A stretch of DNA of 48,897 nt from Butyrivibrio sp. MC2013 (GTDB lineage Bacteria; Bacillota; Clostridia; Lachnospirales; Lachnospiraceae): assembly GCF_000424585.1 (NCBI RefSeq), contig NZ_AUKE01000023.1, forward strand, positions 1 to 48,897. Direction: 5' to 3'. The notes under the pieces are model-generated. The model was not told the origin of the DNA, searched no databases, and saw only the letters and a list, made by a program, of their open reading frames with translations. Both the position numbers and the translations under genes were made by a program. This document shows, piece after piece, positions 23,359-32,039 of the stretch; the stretch's first letter is position 1, and every line of letters starts with the position of its first letter.

Positions 23359-24591
23359 ATGGCGAAAGTTAGGAAAGATGGCAAGGGTCGCGTGTTGCAT
23401 AAGGGTGAAATGTACGTTAGAAGCAAGGGGTTATACAGCTTCTCATATACGGATGCTTTTGGTAAGAGAAAGTACCTGTATTCCAAGACGCTGGAAGACC
23501 TCCGGGACAAAGAGCTGGAGCTTCAACGCAACAGGGTTGACAGGCTCGAAGCCTATGTCATGGCAAAAGCGGATATCAACTATGTGTTTGACCGCTACAT
23601 TGCCACCAAAAGCGAGCTTCGAAGTACAACGATGACTAACTATGTTTACACCTACGACCGTTATGTGCGGAAAGGATTCGGCAGGAAGCAGATCACAGAA
23701 GTAAGGTACTCGGATGTTCTGACATTTTACCAGGCTCTTTTGGAAAAAGGTTTATCTGTCAGTACGGTAGAGTCGGTACACAGTGTGCTTCACCCGACAT
23801 TTCAGCTTGCAGTGAGAGATCACATACTGAGAAGTAACCCCTCCGATGAGGTTATCAGTGAGATCAAGAAGAAGCTGAAGGGAAGACCGGAACCCAGACA
23901 TGCGCTCTCTATAGAAGAGCAGAGAGCTTTTCTGGATTATCTGGACAAGCCGGAGTTTTACAGGTGGAAGCCCCTTTTCGTAACAATGTTTGGAACTGGC
24001 TGCAGAGTGGGAGAGATTATCGGCCTTCGGTGGTCTGATCTGGATTTTACAAATGGATCGATCAGCATTAACCACAACGTGACCTATTATCCCAGGAGTG
24101 ATAAGGGTTACAGATGCGAATTTCAGGTATCTCTGCCCAAAACAAAGGCTGGAATCCGTACCGTTCCGATGCTGGAAAAGGTAAAGGAAGCCTTGGAACT
24201 TGAGAAGAAAAACCAGAAGCAGTATGGATACCATTCGCTTGTGGAATTGGATGGAATGAGCGGATTCATCTTTTGTAATCGTTTTGGCAATCTTCACAAC
24301 CCTGCGAGCATCAATCGTGAGATCAAGCGCATTGTCGATGATCACAATGCCCAGGAAGAGGTTAAAGCCAAGCGTGAGCATAGGGATCCGGTTATGATAC
24401 CGAGGTTTAGCTGCCACATTACACGCCACACATTTTGTACCAGGCTCTGTGAGAATGAGACCAATGTAAAGGTGATCCAGTCTGTCATGGGACATAAGGA
24501 CATTCAGACAACGCTGGATATCTACGCAGAGGTTTCTGAAAAGAAGAAGAAAGAAATATTTGATAATTTGAACAACGACAATATCTTTTAG
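23359..24591 (+). CDS. int: Tyrosine integrase, Tn916-type
   Basis: A 410-residue site-specific recombinase that inserts and excises the element. Domains in order: N-terminal arm-binding part (residues 1-60), core-binding SAM-like part (about 75-175), and catalytic part (about 190-405). Catalytic residues visible are Arg in GTGCRVGEI, His-x-x-Arg in CHITRHTFC, His in MGHKD and Tyr in LDIYAEV. It appears intact. Being at the right edge of the mobile genes, next to a truncated chromosomal gene, it suggests that one attachment site lies just after 24591, though no matching direct repeat was found in the window. Confidence 0.92.
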   Translation: MAKVRKDGKGRVLHKGEMYVRSKGLYSFSYTDAFGKRKYLYSKTLEDLRDKELELQRNRVDRLEAYVMAKADINYVFDRYIATKSELRSTTMTNYVYTYDRYVRKGFGRKQITEVRYSDVLTFYQALLEKGLSVSTVESVHSVLHPTFQLAVRDHILRSNPSDEVISEIKKKLKGRPEPRHALSIEEQRAFLDYLDKPEFYRWKPLFVTMFGTGCRVGEIIGLRWSDLDFTNGSISINHNVTYYPRSDKGYRCEFQVSLPKTKAGIRTVPMLEKVKEALELEKKNQKQYGYHSLVELDGMSGFIFCNRFGNLHNPASINREIKRIVDDHNAQEEVKAKREHRDPVMIPRFSCHITRHTFCTRLCENETNVKVIQSVMGHKDIQTTLDIYAEVSEKKKKEIFDNLNNDNIF

Positions 24592-24642
24592 GAAGGGTCC
24601 GAGCGGGGGATCCTGGAAACAAGAATTGTTGTACATCAAAAA

Positions 24643-24664
24643 TACCGTTGGTCATTCAACGGTA
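24643..24664. repeat. Hairpin after the integrase gene
   Basis: TACCGTTG, six bases, CAACGGTA: a perfect 8-bp inverted repeat 51 bases after the integrase stop. No T-run follows. It could be a terminator or part of the attachment region. Confidence 0.45.
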
Positions 24665-24780
24665 CAGCAGAATGTCAAATCCGATATGTGTAATTATGAG
24701 GATATATGAGTGCTGAAATCCTTTATCGGGGCTGATATGAGGCTTTATGAGCGGTTTGGGATAGGTTTACATAATAATCA

Positions 24781-24842
24781 CGACATAGAAGTGCATCCCT
24801 GCACTTCTGAGCATGTCGAAATACATCCTTGTATTCCCGACA
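24781..24842. repeat. Two adjacent imperfect hairpins (REP-like)
   Basis: The first hairpin has stems CGACAT/ATGTCG and AGAAGTGCA/TGCACTTCT. The second has TGTCG/CGACA and AATACA/TGTATT. Both have a related CATCC(C/T)TG centre, and they share the ATGTCG arm. They lie just before the conserved part of the SDR remnant, so they may have been inserted there. Confidence 0.45.
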
Positions 24843-24952
24843 AAGCAGGCTTTATCACCGGTGAGAACATCTGCATAGATGGCGGAATGACCAAGTTGAT
24901 GATATATCATGGCGAACATGGATGGACATATGACGATAAGAAAAACGACTGA
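24830..24952 (+). pseudogene. 3' remnant of a short-chain dehydrogenase (SDR)
   Basis: The frame ends with KAGFITGENICIDGGMTKLM plus a short tail IYHGEHGWTYDD. This is the conserved C-terminal end of SDR oxidoreductases. Everything upstream in the family, including the NAD-binding and catalytic parts, is missing; the sequence before it is the hairpin pair and then integrase-side DNA. The element probably integrated into or deleted this gene. The 5' part is not in the window. The stop lies inside the start region of the GNAT gene. Confidence 0.7.
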
Positions 24953-25430
24953 GAAAGATCTGAAAAGAGTAATGGAAATATATGGCTACGCCAGAAAATT
25001 CATGGCAGATCATGGAAATCCAAATCAGTGGGGAAGAAGAAACTGGCCTCCGGAGGAGCTGATCAGGTCTGATATCGAAAAGGGCTGTAGTTACGTTTGT
25101 GAGAATAATCATGGAGATGTGGTCGGAACATTCTTTTTCAACCATGGAAAAGACATCGAGCCTACCTATGTGACAATTGATGATGGTGAGTGGATTGGAG
25201 ACGATATCTATGGAGTGGTACATAGGATAGCTTCTGACGGTTCTGAAAAGGGAATAGGTTCTTTCTGTATCAAATGGGCATTGGACCAATGTGGACATCT
25301 AAGAATAGATACCCATGGAGACAACACAGTGATGCAGGGTATGCTGAAAAAGCTTGGATTTACTCATTGCGGTACGATTTATGTTTACGAAGACAACGAT
25401 CCAAGACTGGCTTTTGAGAAGATAACGTGA
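24930..25430 (+). CDS. GNAT-family acetyltransferase
   Basis: A 166-residue acetyltransferase that uses acetyl-CoA; the acceptor is unknown. Typical segments are ITIRKTT-like N-terminal strand (MTIRKTTEKDLKRVMEIY), a central strand pair around VVGTFFFNH, then VHRIASDGSEKGIGSFCIKWA as the acetyl-CoA-binding loop, and LRIDTHGDNTVMQGMLKKLGF near the end. ATG 24930 is preferred to 24909, though neither has a good ribosome site. The start overlaps the SDR remnant, so the natural operon head has been lost. Confidence 0.82.
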   Translation: MTIRKTTEKDLKRVMEIYGYARKFMADHGNPNQWGRRNWPPEELIRSDIEKGCSYVCENNHGDVVGTFFFNHGKDIEPTYVTIDDGEWIGDDIYGVVHRIASDGSEKGIGSFCIKWALDQCGHLRIDTHGDNTVMQGMLKKLGFTHCGTIYVYEDNDPRLAFEKIT

Positions 25431-25507
25431 TGCTTTGCTATGGTATTTCGGCAGAAGAATTGAAGCAGTCATATTTGGAAAAGTATAAAAAGAATATGGG
25501 GAGATAG
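25430..25507 (+). CDS. Possible 25-residue peptide
   Basis: ATG 25430 overlaps the GNAT stop (TGATG) and opens 25 codons of protein-like composition (MLCYGISAEELKQSYLEKYK, then KNMGR) ending at 25507. It may be a translationally coupled small protein or the end of an older gene. Confidence 0.3.
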   Translation: MLCYGISAEELKQSYLEKYKKNMGR

Positions 25508-25512
25508 TAACA

Positions 25513-26247
25513 TTGAAGGCAATTTTGACAAGTTCACTCGGTGGGCAAGTAATAATAGATGGTAAGAGGCTTCCGGCTAAGCTGCCGGAAACCAACGGAT
25601 TATTAAAGTGTATTAAGGATGTTTGGAAAAAAGATTCCAAGGTAATGATCATCAGCGGATCTCCTGAATATTTTGACAAAAATGACAGCGTATTATTCTG
25701 TCTGAAAGGAGCATTTTCACTAAGTGAGCTCGGTACCTCGGAAGTGCTGATGTGTGATGAACGGAACAAAGAGATCATAGAACGACTTCCCGAAATAGAT
25801 GTGCTGATTCTGGCCGGAGGACATGTGCCGACGCAAAACAGTTTTATGAAGACTATAGGGTTAAAAGAACGCCTGCAGTCTTGGGACGGTTTACTGATCG
25901 CCTGGAGCGCCGGCTCCATGAACTGTGCAGAAATGGTATATGCAGGCCCGGAACTCCCAGGGGAGGCAATTGATCCGAATTATCAAAGATGGATTAGTGG
26001 TCTTGGAATAACGAAAACTAATATTTTCCCTCATTTCGAGGCGTTAAAGGATGAAATGCTTGACGGAATGAGGCTGATAGAGGATATTACATATTCCGAC
26101 AGCATGGGACACGAGATAATCGCTTTGAATAATGGTAGTTACATCGTTGTAGATAATGGCGTAGAGATCCTTTATGGTGAAGCATATAGTATAAAAGACG
26201 AAGTACTGAAACAAATATGTATAGATGAAAAATATATACATATATAG
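25513..26247 (+). CDS. Peptidase S51 (dipeptidase E-like) protein
   Basis: A 244-residue protein of the class-I glutamine-amidotransferase-like S51 group, serine peptidases that cleave Asp-x dipeptides. The nucleophile elbow is IAWSAGSMNC (Ser at about 135), preceded by LILAGGHVPTQN and followed by FPHFE, where the His is a candidate catalytic residue. The start is TTG 25513 with GGGGAG about 9 bases upstream. It follows the GNAT and small frame closely and is probably in the same unit. Confidence 0.82.
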   Translation: MKAILTSSLGGQVIIDGKRLPAKLPETNGLLKCIKDVWKKDSKVMIISGSPEYFDKNDSVLFCLKGAFSLSELGTSEVLMCDERNKEIIERLPEIDVLILAGGHVPTQNSFMKTIGLKERLQSWDGLLIAWSAGSMNCAEMVYAGPELPGEAIDPNYQRWISGLGITKTNIFPHFEALKDEMLDGMRLIEDITYSDSMGHEIIALNNGSYIVVDNGVEILYGEAYSIKDEVLKQICIDEKYIHI

Positions 26248-26290
26248 AATAATGGTTCATTCCCAATCGGGATTTGTAAGGGTGAAGAAA

Positions 26291-26941
26291 ATGAATTATA
26301 AAGTAATTGACAAAGAGACATATTATCGTAAAGGCGTATTTCGCCACTTTACGGAAGATTGCAAGTGCTCAACCTCGATAACGTCTAGAATAGACGTAAC
26401 AGAGCTCGTCACACATTCAAAGAACACAGGAACGAAGTTTTATGTTAATTTCCTGTATATTCTTTCAAAGGTTATGAATTCACGTGAAGACTACAGAATG
26501 GGATACCTTTGGCAGACAGATGAGCTGATCTGCTATGACGTGATCAATCCAACACAGTATGTTTTTCATGAAGATACGGAAACCTGTACGCCGGTATATA
26601 CAGAGTATTTTGAGGAATATAAAAAGTTTTACACTGGTGCTTTAAATGATGTTGAGGAAGCGAAGAAAACTCGTGAATATGGTTTAGATATGGCAAATCA
26701 TCCAAACTGGTTTGATGCATCTTATATATCATGGCTTTCGTATGACTCGCTTAATATTGAATTGCCTGATGGACATTTATTCTTTTCTCCGATTATCAAT
26801 TGGGGGAAATACAGAGAGGAAAACGGTAGACTTGTCATGCCTGTGACCGTTCGTCTAAATCATGCAATCGCTGATGGCTATCTGGTTGCAAACGTATTTC
26901 GTCTGTTGGAACAAGAAATCAAGTCTTTCATGAAACTCTAA
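26291..26941 (+). CDS. CatA-like O-acetyltransferase
   Basis: A 216-residue member of the chloramphenicol acetyltransferase type-A family. The active-site motif near the C-terminus reads RLNHAIADGYLVANVF, with the catalytic His and conserved Asp-Gly (family consensus HHAxxDG; the first His is Asn here). The motif WFDASYISWLSYDSLNI and SPIINWGKY are also typical. ATG 26291 has AAGGGTG upstream; an earlier Met at 26225 is poorly supported. Resistance cannot be assumed, since many relatives in Firmicutes are not tested for it. A terminator follows. Confidence 0.82.
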   Translation: MNYKVIDKETYYRKGVFRHFTEDCKCSTSITSRIDVTELVTHSKNTGTKFYVNFLYILSKVMNSREDYRMGYLWQTDELICYDVINPTQYVFHEDTETCTPVYTEYFEEYKKFYTGALNDVEEAKKTREYGLDMANHPNWFDASYISWLSYDSLNIELPDGHLFFSPIINWGKYREENGRLVMPVTVRLNHAIADGYLVANVFRLLEQEIKSFMKL

Positions 26942-26962
26942 TCGCTAAATTCAAATTATATA

Positions 26963-27000
26963 TAAGCCTCTGCCATCATGATCCAGATGACAGAGGCTTA
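26963..27000. terminator. Bidirectional terminator
   Basis: TAAGCCTCTG (26963-26972) pairs with CAGAGGCTTA (26991-27000), with a few inner pairs. It separates the convergent CatA-like gene and the chemoreceptor gene. Confidence 0.75.
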
Positions 27001-27093
27001 TTTATGAGAACAATATGCTTGAATAAACTTATTCTTTATTCGCACTAAGCTGCTTCAAAAATCAAGCTACTTGTATCAATTAAACCAGCTGCA

Positions 27094-28800
27094 TCAACTA
27101 AAGTAGCTGATGGTATCTGTCAGATCGCTTGCAAGATTGCTAAGACCTGAAGCGCTGTTATTGATAACATCAAAGGTATGGCTGAGATCCTGCATAGAAC
27201 TGCTGGTCTCTTCAGATGAAGCCGCATTTTCTTCTGAGATAGCTGACAGATCTTCGATCAGGTCATTAAGATGTGTTCTTGCATCGGACAGTCCCTGGAT
27301 CTGGCCGGATATATCAGAAGCGCTCCTTGTTACTTCGTTTATGCCTTCCTCCATCATACCCATATGTTCCTTGGTGGTCCTGAGCTGTTCTACCTGCTCG
27401 CCTACATTGACAGAGAGTACATTGATAACATCCACAGATTCGCCTGCATCCTTCATTAGCTCTGTTACGATCTCGTTGATCTTATCGGCACTTTCCTTGG
27501 ACTGAGCCGCCAGATTACTGATCTCTTCGGCTACAACTGCAAATCCCTTACCTGCTTCCCCGGCTCTTGCTGCCTCGATGGAAGCATTTAGAGACAGGAG
27601 ATTGGTCTGTGTAGCGATAGCATTGATCGTATCGGAGAATTCTGAGATGTCCTTGGCGCTGTTATTGGTCCTCTCAATGGTGGTAGAGATGATGCTCATA
27701 GAATCAGCAACCTTGTGAGACTGGCCTACCAGTACTTCCAGAGCTTCCTGTGTCTGTTCGCTTCTTTCCTTCATCTGGCCGGATGCATCATTGAGAACCT
27801 GGATATTGGAGGTGATAGCTTCGATGCTGTCGCCAATGGAGGATGTCTGAGCTGCTGCATTTTGCATACTTCCTGCCTGTGAGGAAGCACCTTTTGATAT
27901 TTCTTCTACTGCATTTGTTACCTGATTTGCAGACTTACTGGCATTGTCAGAACCTTCTGCCAGCGCATTGCTTGAGTCGGCCAGCTTGGTAGACATATTC
28001 TTGGTCTTATTGATGATCTCGCTTAGCCTTGTTACCAGTTCGCCGGCGCTGTTACCAATCTCGCCCAGTTCATCATTTCTCTCTATGATATCTTTTCTGA
28101 TCTCCACATCAAGGGAACCACTTGCCAGGCGGCTCAGCTCTGATGATACGTGGCGCATCTTCTCAGAGACACTCTTATTCAGGAAATATCCCATAATAAA
28201 TACAATGACCAGGATCGCTACCGTAATACCTATGAGCAGGGCATTGATAGCGGTAATTGCAGCAGATATATCCCCTCCTGCACGGGAGGTTACTACCATA
28301 CCAGCCACACTGCCATCAGAATTTTCCAGTGGTGTGTAATAATTATAAAATCTGTTTCCTTGAATTTTGATATCTGTTGAGTAATAGTCATTGCCTGCAT
28401 TGATCGCAGAAACGGAAGCACTGGGAGCGAAGCTTGATGCATCACCACTGCTGATGGGAGCAGAGGTGGCCATGATCTTTTGGCCATAGAAGAGTGTATA
28501 GCCTATACCTGTCTCTTCAGTGAGCTCATCAATCTGCTTTTGAAATTCCTCTGCAACGGCTGCACCGCCTTTAAGGAGCTCGCCGCTGTCTGACAATGTC
28601 CAGTCGCCGTCATACTCATAGGACATCTGGCTGTGCAGGTGGACGGCTGTTGCTGACAGCTCTTCCTGGACCAGATTCTTATAGGTACTGCTGATCTTGA
28701 TCGCGCTGACGGCAAAGAGGGAAAGGGAAGCCACCAGTACGGATACCAGAGTAACCAATATGAGTTTGCCTATCAGTCCAAATCTAAATTTGCTCTTCAT
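27094..28800 (-). CDS. Methyl-accepting chemotaxis protein 1
   Basis: A 568-residue chemoreceptor. Transmembrane helix 1 is at about 11-33, an extracellular single-Cache-like sensor at about 35-185, helix 2 at about 187-208, HAMP at about 210-265, and the cytoplasmic signalling domain from about 290 to the end. The hairpin-tip signature [24 protein letters not shown] is intact. GGAGGT precedes the start. It lies 16 bases after the solute-binding lipoprotein and so probably forms an operon with it. The sensor shares an unusual segment ([17 protein letters not shown]) with the second chemoreceptor. Confidence 0.93.
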   Translation of the reverse strand: MKSKFRFGLIGKLILVTLVSVLVASLSLFAVSAIKISSTYKNLVQEELSATAVHLHSQMSYEYDGDWTLSDSGELLKGGAAVAEEFQKQIDELTEETGIGYTLFYGQKIMATSAPISSGDASSFAPSASVSAINAGNDYYSTDIKIQGNRFYNYYTPLENSDGSVAGMVVTSRAGGDISAAITAINALLIGITVAILVIVFIMGYFLNKSVSEKMRHVSSELSRLASGSLDVEIRKDIIERNDELGEIGNSAGELVTRLSEIINKTKNMSTKLADSSNALAEGSDNASKSANQVTNAVEEISKGASSQAGSMQNAAAQTSSIGDSIEAITSNIQVLNDASGQMKERSEQTQEALEVLVGQSHKVADSMSIISTTIERTNNSAKDISEFSDTINAIATQTNLLSLNASIEAARAGEAGKGFAVVAEEISNLAAQSKESADKINEIVTELMKDAGESVDVINVLSVNVGEQVEQLRTTKEHMGMMEEGINEVTRSASDISGQIQGLSDARTHLNDLIEDLSAISEENAASSEETSSSMQDLSHTFDVINNSASGLSNLASDLTDTISYFS

Positions 28801-28816
28801 AGTGTACCTCCGTTTC

Positions 28817-30061
28817 CTAATTATCTGTTGCCAGGATCTGACTTGTCAGTTCATCCAGTTTGGTCTTAAGATTAGATTCATTTACTTCTCCGCCAACAAC
28901 AGCGTTACCAAAGTCTCCCATAGGGCCCCAATAGTGATCCATCTGGGAAATGCTGGGCTGACTGGTAGCATAATTGGCCTGAGATTTGAGGGCTACAGCT
29001 ACGATATCACTTTCCACTGCGCTGTCTGCTGCCAGGTTGTTGAGAACAGGTATCTCGCCGTTATTCTCGTAGCGTCTGAGGCAGTTCTTTTTATTTCCCA
29101 GATATACTGCAAGCTTCTGTGCGGCTTCCGGATAAGCAGTAGCAGAATTAACTGCTATGGTTTTGAAATCCACAAAATTGGAGAGTCTATATGCTTCAGA
29201 ACCCATCTGGGCCGTGGGAAGAGGCGCTGCTCCTAGCTTGTCGCCCAGTATTTCCTTGAGCTCAGGAGCTACCCAGGCTCCTGATGTATAGGCGCCGGCG
29301 TTACCTGCTTTAAAGGCTTCATAGCCCAAGCCTTCAATGTCATCTATGTATTTGGGATTGTTGACCAGGTCCAGGATGTAGTTTCCTGCTTCCATGCCCT
29401 TATCGGAATTAAAGGTGCAGTCCGTAGCGTCCTTGCCGTCTGTACCAAAGAGAGTACAGCCGTTACCAAGGAAGAACATTTCCAGGTACCAGGAATTGGT
29501 CAGAGTAGAAGAGAAGTTGTATTTGCCTGCTCCAAAATCCTTACTCATCATGATCTCCAGGCTTTGAACTTCGCTTTCTGAATAGAAATCTCTGTTGTAG
29601 TACATAAAGAATGAATTAGGTGAAAAAGGAATGGCATAGCGATTGCCATCTACCGATACAGCATTAATGGCGCTTTCAGGCAGGTCCATTTCCAGCTTAT
29701 CCAGATCATGGGTGATGGGAAGGAGATAGCCTCCCTCATTCATGGACAGGATACCGCCACTTGGAAGATAGAAGATGTCAGCAGGCTCTACTTCGCCCGC
29801 TTTGAGGAGATCTGCACCCTGATCTATGCCTATGGGTTCGATCAGATAGTCGATCTTATACTCTTTGTGTACAGCATCAAAGTTACGTACCAGCTGATCA
29901 GTCATCTCCATCTCACCTTCCGGGACCCAGATACGGAGACTTACGTCCTGACAAGGGACAGCTTCTTTTTCTGCCCTTTCGATAACATATGAACCTTGTC
30001 CGCAGGAGGAGAGAGCAAGACAGATGCAGCTTAGGAGTGATATAATCTTGTATTTTCTCAT
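28817..30061 (-). CDS. Family-1-like solute-binding lipoprotein
   Basis: A 414-residue extracellular solute-binding protein. It begins with a lipoprotein signal, lipobox LSSC (residues about 17-20), and the mature part has features of maltose-type binding proteins ([18 protein letters not shown]). Start 30061 is chosen because GAGGTTG is 7 bases upstream; the Met at 30073 overlaps that site. No permease or ATPase of an ABC transporter is next to it. Instead it is followed by a chemoreceptor, so it may present its ligand, probably a sugar or oligosaccharide, to that receptor rather than to a transporter. Confidence 0.85.
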   Translation of the reverse strand: MRKYKIISLLSCICLALSSCGQGSYVIERAEKEAVPCQDVSLRIWVPEGEMEMTDQLVRNFDAVHKEYKIDYLIEPIGIDQGADLLKAGEVEPADIFYLPSGGILSMNEGGYLLPITHDLDKLEMDLPESAINAVSVDGNRYAIPFSPNSFFMYYNRDFYSESEVQSLEIMMSKDFGAGKYNFSSTLTNSWYLEMFFLGNGCTLFGTDGKDATDCTFNSDKGMEAGNYILDLVNNPKYIDDIEGLGYEAFKAGNAGAYTSGAWVAPELKEILGDKLGAAPLPTAQMGSEAYRLSNFVDFKTIAVNSATAYPEAAQKLAVYLGNKKNCLRRYENNGEIPVLNNLAADSAVESDIVAVALKSQANYATSQPSISQMDHYWGPMGDFGNAVVGGEVNESNLKTKLDELTSQILATDN

Positions 30062-30226
30062 ATACAACCTCATTTCAAGCCTGCCTTGTCGCCTTGGAAA
30101 TGCAAGAGCGAAAATTGAACACTACAAGTGATATATCGGCGGGATTGAATGGGCGGTAAAGAAAAATGGAAAATTATTCAGAAAAAAAGTTTCCAAATAA
30201 TAGTCAAGTTTATTGAACTATCTTAT

Positions 30227-30270
30227 ACAAAAAAGCAGCTGCATAAAAGCATATAAGCCTCTGCAGCTGC
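30227..30270 (-). terminator. Terminator of the M32 carboxypeptidase gene
   Basis: Leftward, GCAGCTGC (30263-30270) pairs with GCAGCTGC (30235-30242, a self-complementary sequence), followed by TTTTTTGT. Confidence 0.8.
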
Positions 30271-30279
30271 ACTTGTTTC

Positions 30280-31785
30280 TTATTCGTTTGTCAGATCATA
30301 GAGAGCACAATATCTCTTCTTAAAGTATCTTATAACAGGCTCTGCAGTGAGCTTTTCGCCGCAAACATCTGCGAGCACTTCTGAGGAGATCCTGCTGGCA
30401 CCGTAGCGGTGGATATGCTCCTTAAGCCATGCAGTGATCTCTTTGATCCTTCCCTCGGCCAGGACATTATCCAACTCGCCCAGGTCCTTTTCAATAGCTT
30501 CCAGGAACATGCCATCATATATGGTGCCCAGTAGGTATGAAGGGAAATAGCCAAAAGACCCGTCAGACCAGTGCATATCCTGAAGAATGCCCTCGCTGTC
30601 ATTTGCAGGTGTGATATGGAGGAGCTCCTGCATCTTCTTGTTCCATGCAGCAGGAAGGTCATCTACGCTTAGCTTATTTGAGAAGATGTCACGCTCGAGC
30701 TCGTAGCGGAGTATCACATGAAGGCCGTAGGTCAGCTCATCTGCTTCGGTCCTGATCATGGAATTCTCCACTCTGCAGATCTCTCTGTGGAACTGCTCCA
30801 GGGTGATATCCTTAAATTCAGGGATGATCTCAACTACCTTGGGCCATATGGGCTTCCAGAAATTGATATTCCTGCCCAGTACGTTCTCATAGAATCTGGA
30901 CTGACTCTCATGCAGCCCCATGTAGTCTACATTTGCTCCTGATGTAAACTCATATTTAGGATCTATGTTCTGCTCAAAGAGGGCATGACCGCCTTCGTGG
31001 ATGGCAGAGAAGATAGCAGAGATGATATCGTTTTCGTAATAATGATTGGTAATTCGTACATCATCCAGGTTCATATTGGTGGTGAAGGGATGCTCAGTCT
31101 CAGCCTGGGCAAACCTGGTCATGTCCATACCCATGTATTCAACCAGGAATTTACAGAGCTTTGCCTGCTTGTGGGCAGGGATCTTCATGGTAAAGAGTGA
31201 ATGGTCGGGCTGAGGGCAGGCAGTAACCTTTTCTACAAGGGGGACCAGCTCTTTTTTGAGATCGGCAAATACCTTGTCGATCATCTCGCAGGTCATACCT
31301 TCCTCGTAGCGATCAATGAGGGCGTCGTAAACATCCTTATCCGGATCTGTGTAGCTTGTCATTTTCTTTACAGCATCTATGGTCTTTGCCAGGGGCTCCT
31401 TGTAGGAAGCCCAGTCATTGTTTTGCTTGGCTTTAGGCCAGCAGATAGCAGATGCATTGGTGGTCCTTACATATTCTTCATAAAAGTCTGCAGGTACGCG
31501 CCTCATTTTTTCCAGTTCTCTCTTTGATCTGAAAATATCGAACTTCATCACATCATCCAGCTTGTCATATTCACCGGGCTCAGCCAGGTCACAAACCAGC
31601 TTGTAGTATTCATCTGAAGTGCTCTTTTTGAAAGCCTCTGTAGAAAAATAAGTCATTGTGTCAGAAAGCTTCTCCTTGGCGCCATCTGGAGCCATAGTCT
31701 CCAGATCCCAGTACATAAGGGACAGGGCGTGGTTAAGGTATGAGAGTTCTTTGCTTTTTTCTTTGTAATCTTCAAGTAATGTCAT
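30280..31785 (-). CDS. M32 metallocarboxypeptidase (Taq type)
   Basis: A 501-residue zinc metallocarboxypeptidase that removes C-terminal residues from peptides. The zinc motif HEGGH (in AIHEGGHALFEQ) is near residue 265, and GLHESQSRFYEN supplies the downstream ligand and is diagnostic of the family. Length is normal for M32. Start 31785 (MTLLEDYKEK) is chosen because GGAGG lies 7 bases upstream; the frame's earlier Met at 31833 is not supported. A cytosolic housekeeping enzyme in peptide use, with its own terminator. Confidence 0.93.
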   Translation of the reverse strand: MTLLEDYKEKSKELSYLNHALSLMYWDLETMAPDGAKEKLSDTMTYFSTEAFKKSTSDEYYKLVCDLAEPGEYDKLDDVMKFDIFRSKRELEKMRRVPADFYEEYVRTTNASAICWPKAKQNNDWASYKEPLAKTIDAVKKMTSYTDPDKDVYDALIDRYEEGMTCEMIDKVFADLKKELVPLVEKVTACPQPDHSLFTMKIPAHKQAKLCKFLVEYMGMDMTRFAQAETEHPFTTNMNLDDVRITNHYYENDIISAIFSAIHEGGHALFEQNIDPKYEFTSGANVDYMGLHESQSRFYENVLGRNINFWKPIWPKVVEIIPEFKDITLEQFHREICRVENSMIRTEADELTYGLHVILRYELERDIFSNKLSVDDLPAAWNKKMQELLHITPANDSEGILQDMHWSDGSFGYFPSYLLGTIYDGMFLEAIEKDLGELDNVLAEGRIKEITAWLKEHIHRYGASRISSEVLADVCGEKLTAEPVIRYFKKRYCALYDLTNE

Positions 31786-31965
31786 TTTCAGCCTCCGGGT
31801 GTAGTAATATTTTGTGTAATGGAACTTGATCAAATTTAGACTTTATTATTGTGCTAATAAAGCCTCTTGTTAATTTTATCATAAATAATTTGATGTATTT
31901 ATAGTTATCGTATTTCTTTTTGATCCTTTCTCCTGCAATCCGGATGATAATAACTGTTTTTATAA

Positions 31966-32008
31966 ACAAAAAGCCCATCATATTTGGCTGTTAACCACTT
32001 ATGATGGG
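31966..32008 (-). terminator. Terminator of chemoreceptor 2 gene
   Basis: Leftward, CCCATCATA pairs with TATGATGGG (32000-32008 and 31974-31982), followed by CTTTTTGT. Confidence 0.85.
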
Positions 32009-32039
32009 ATCTTTGCGTTATCGTTTTATTTTGTTTTAT

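Noticed and set aside
18530..24700. Direct repeats as attL/attR of the mobilizable element
   Set aside because: By eye I found no shared direct repeat between the two edges.
28817..30061. ABC transporter component
   Set aside because: No permease or ATP-binding gene is adjacent; the following gene is a chemoreceptor.
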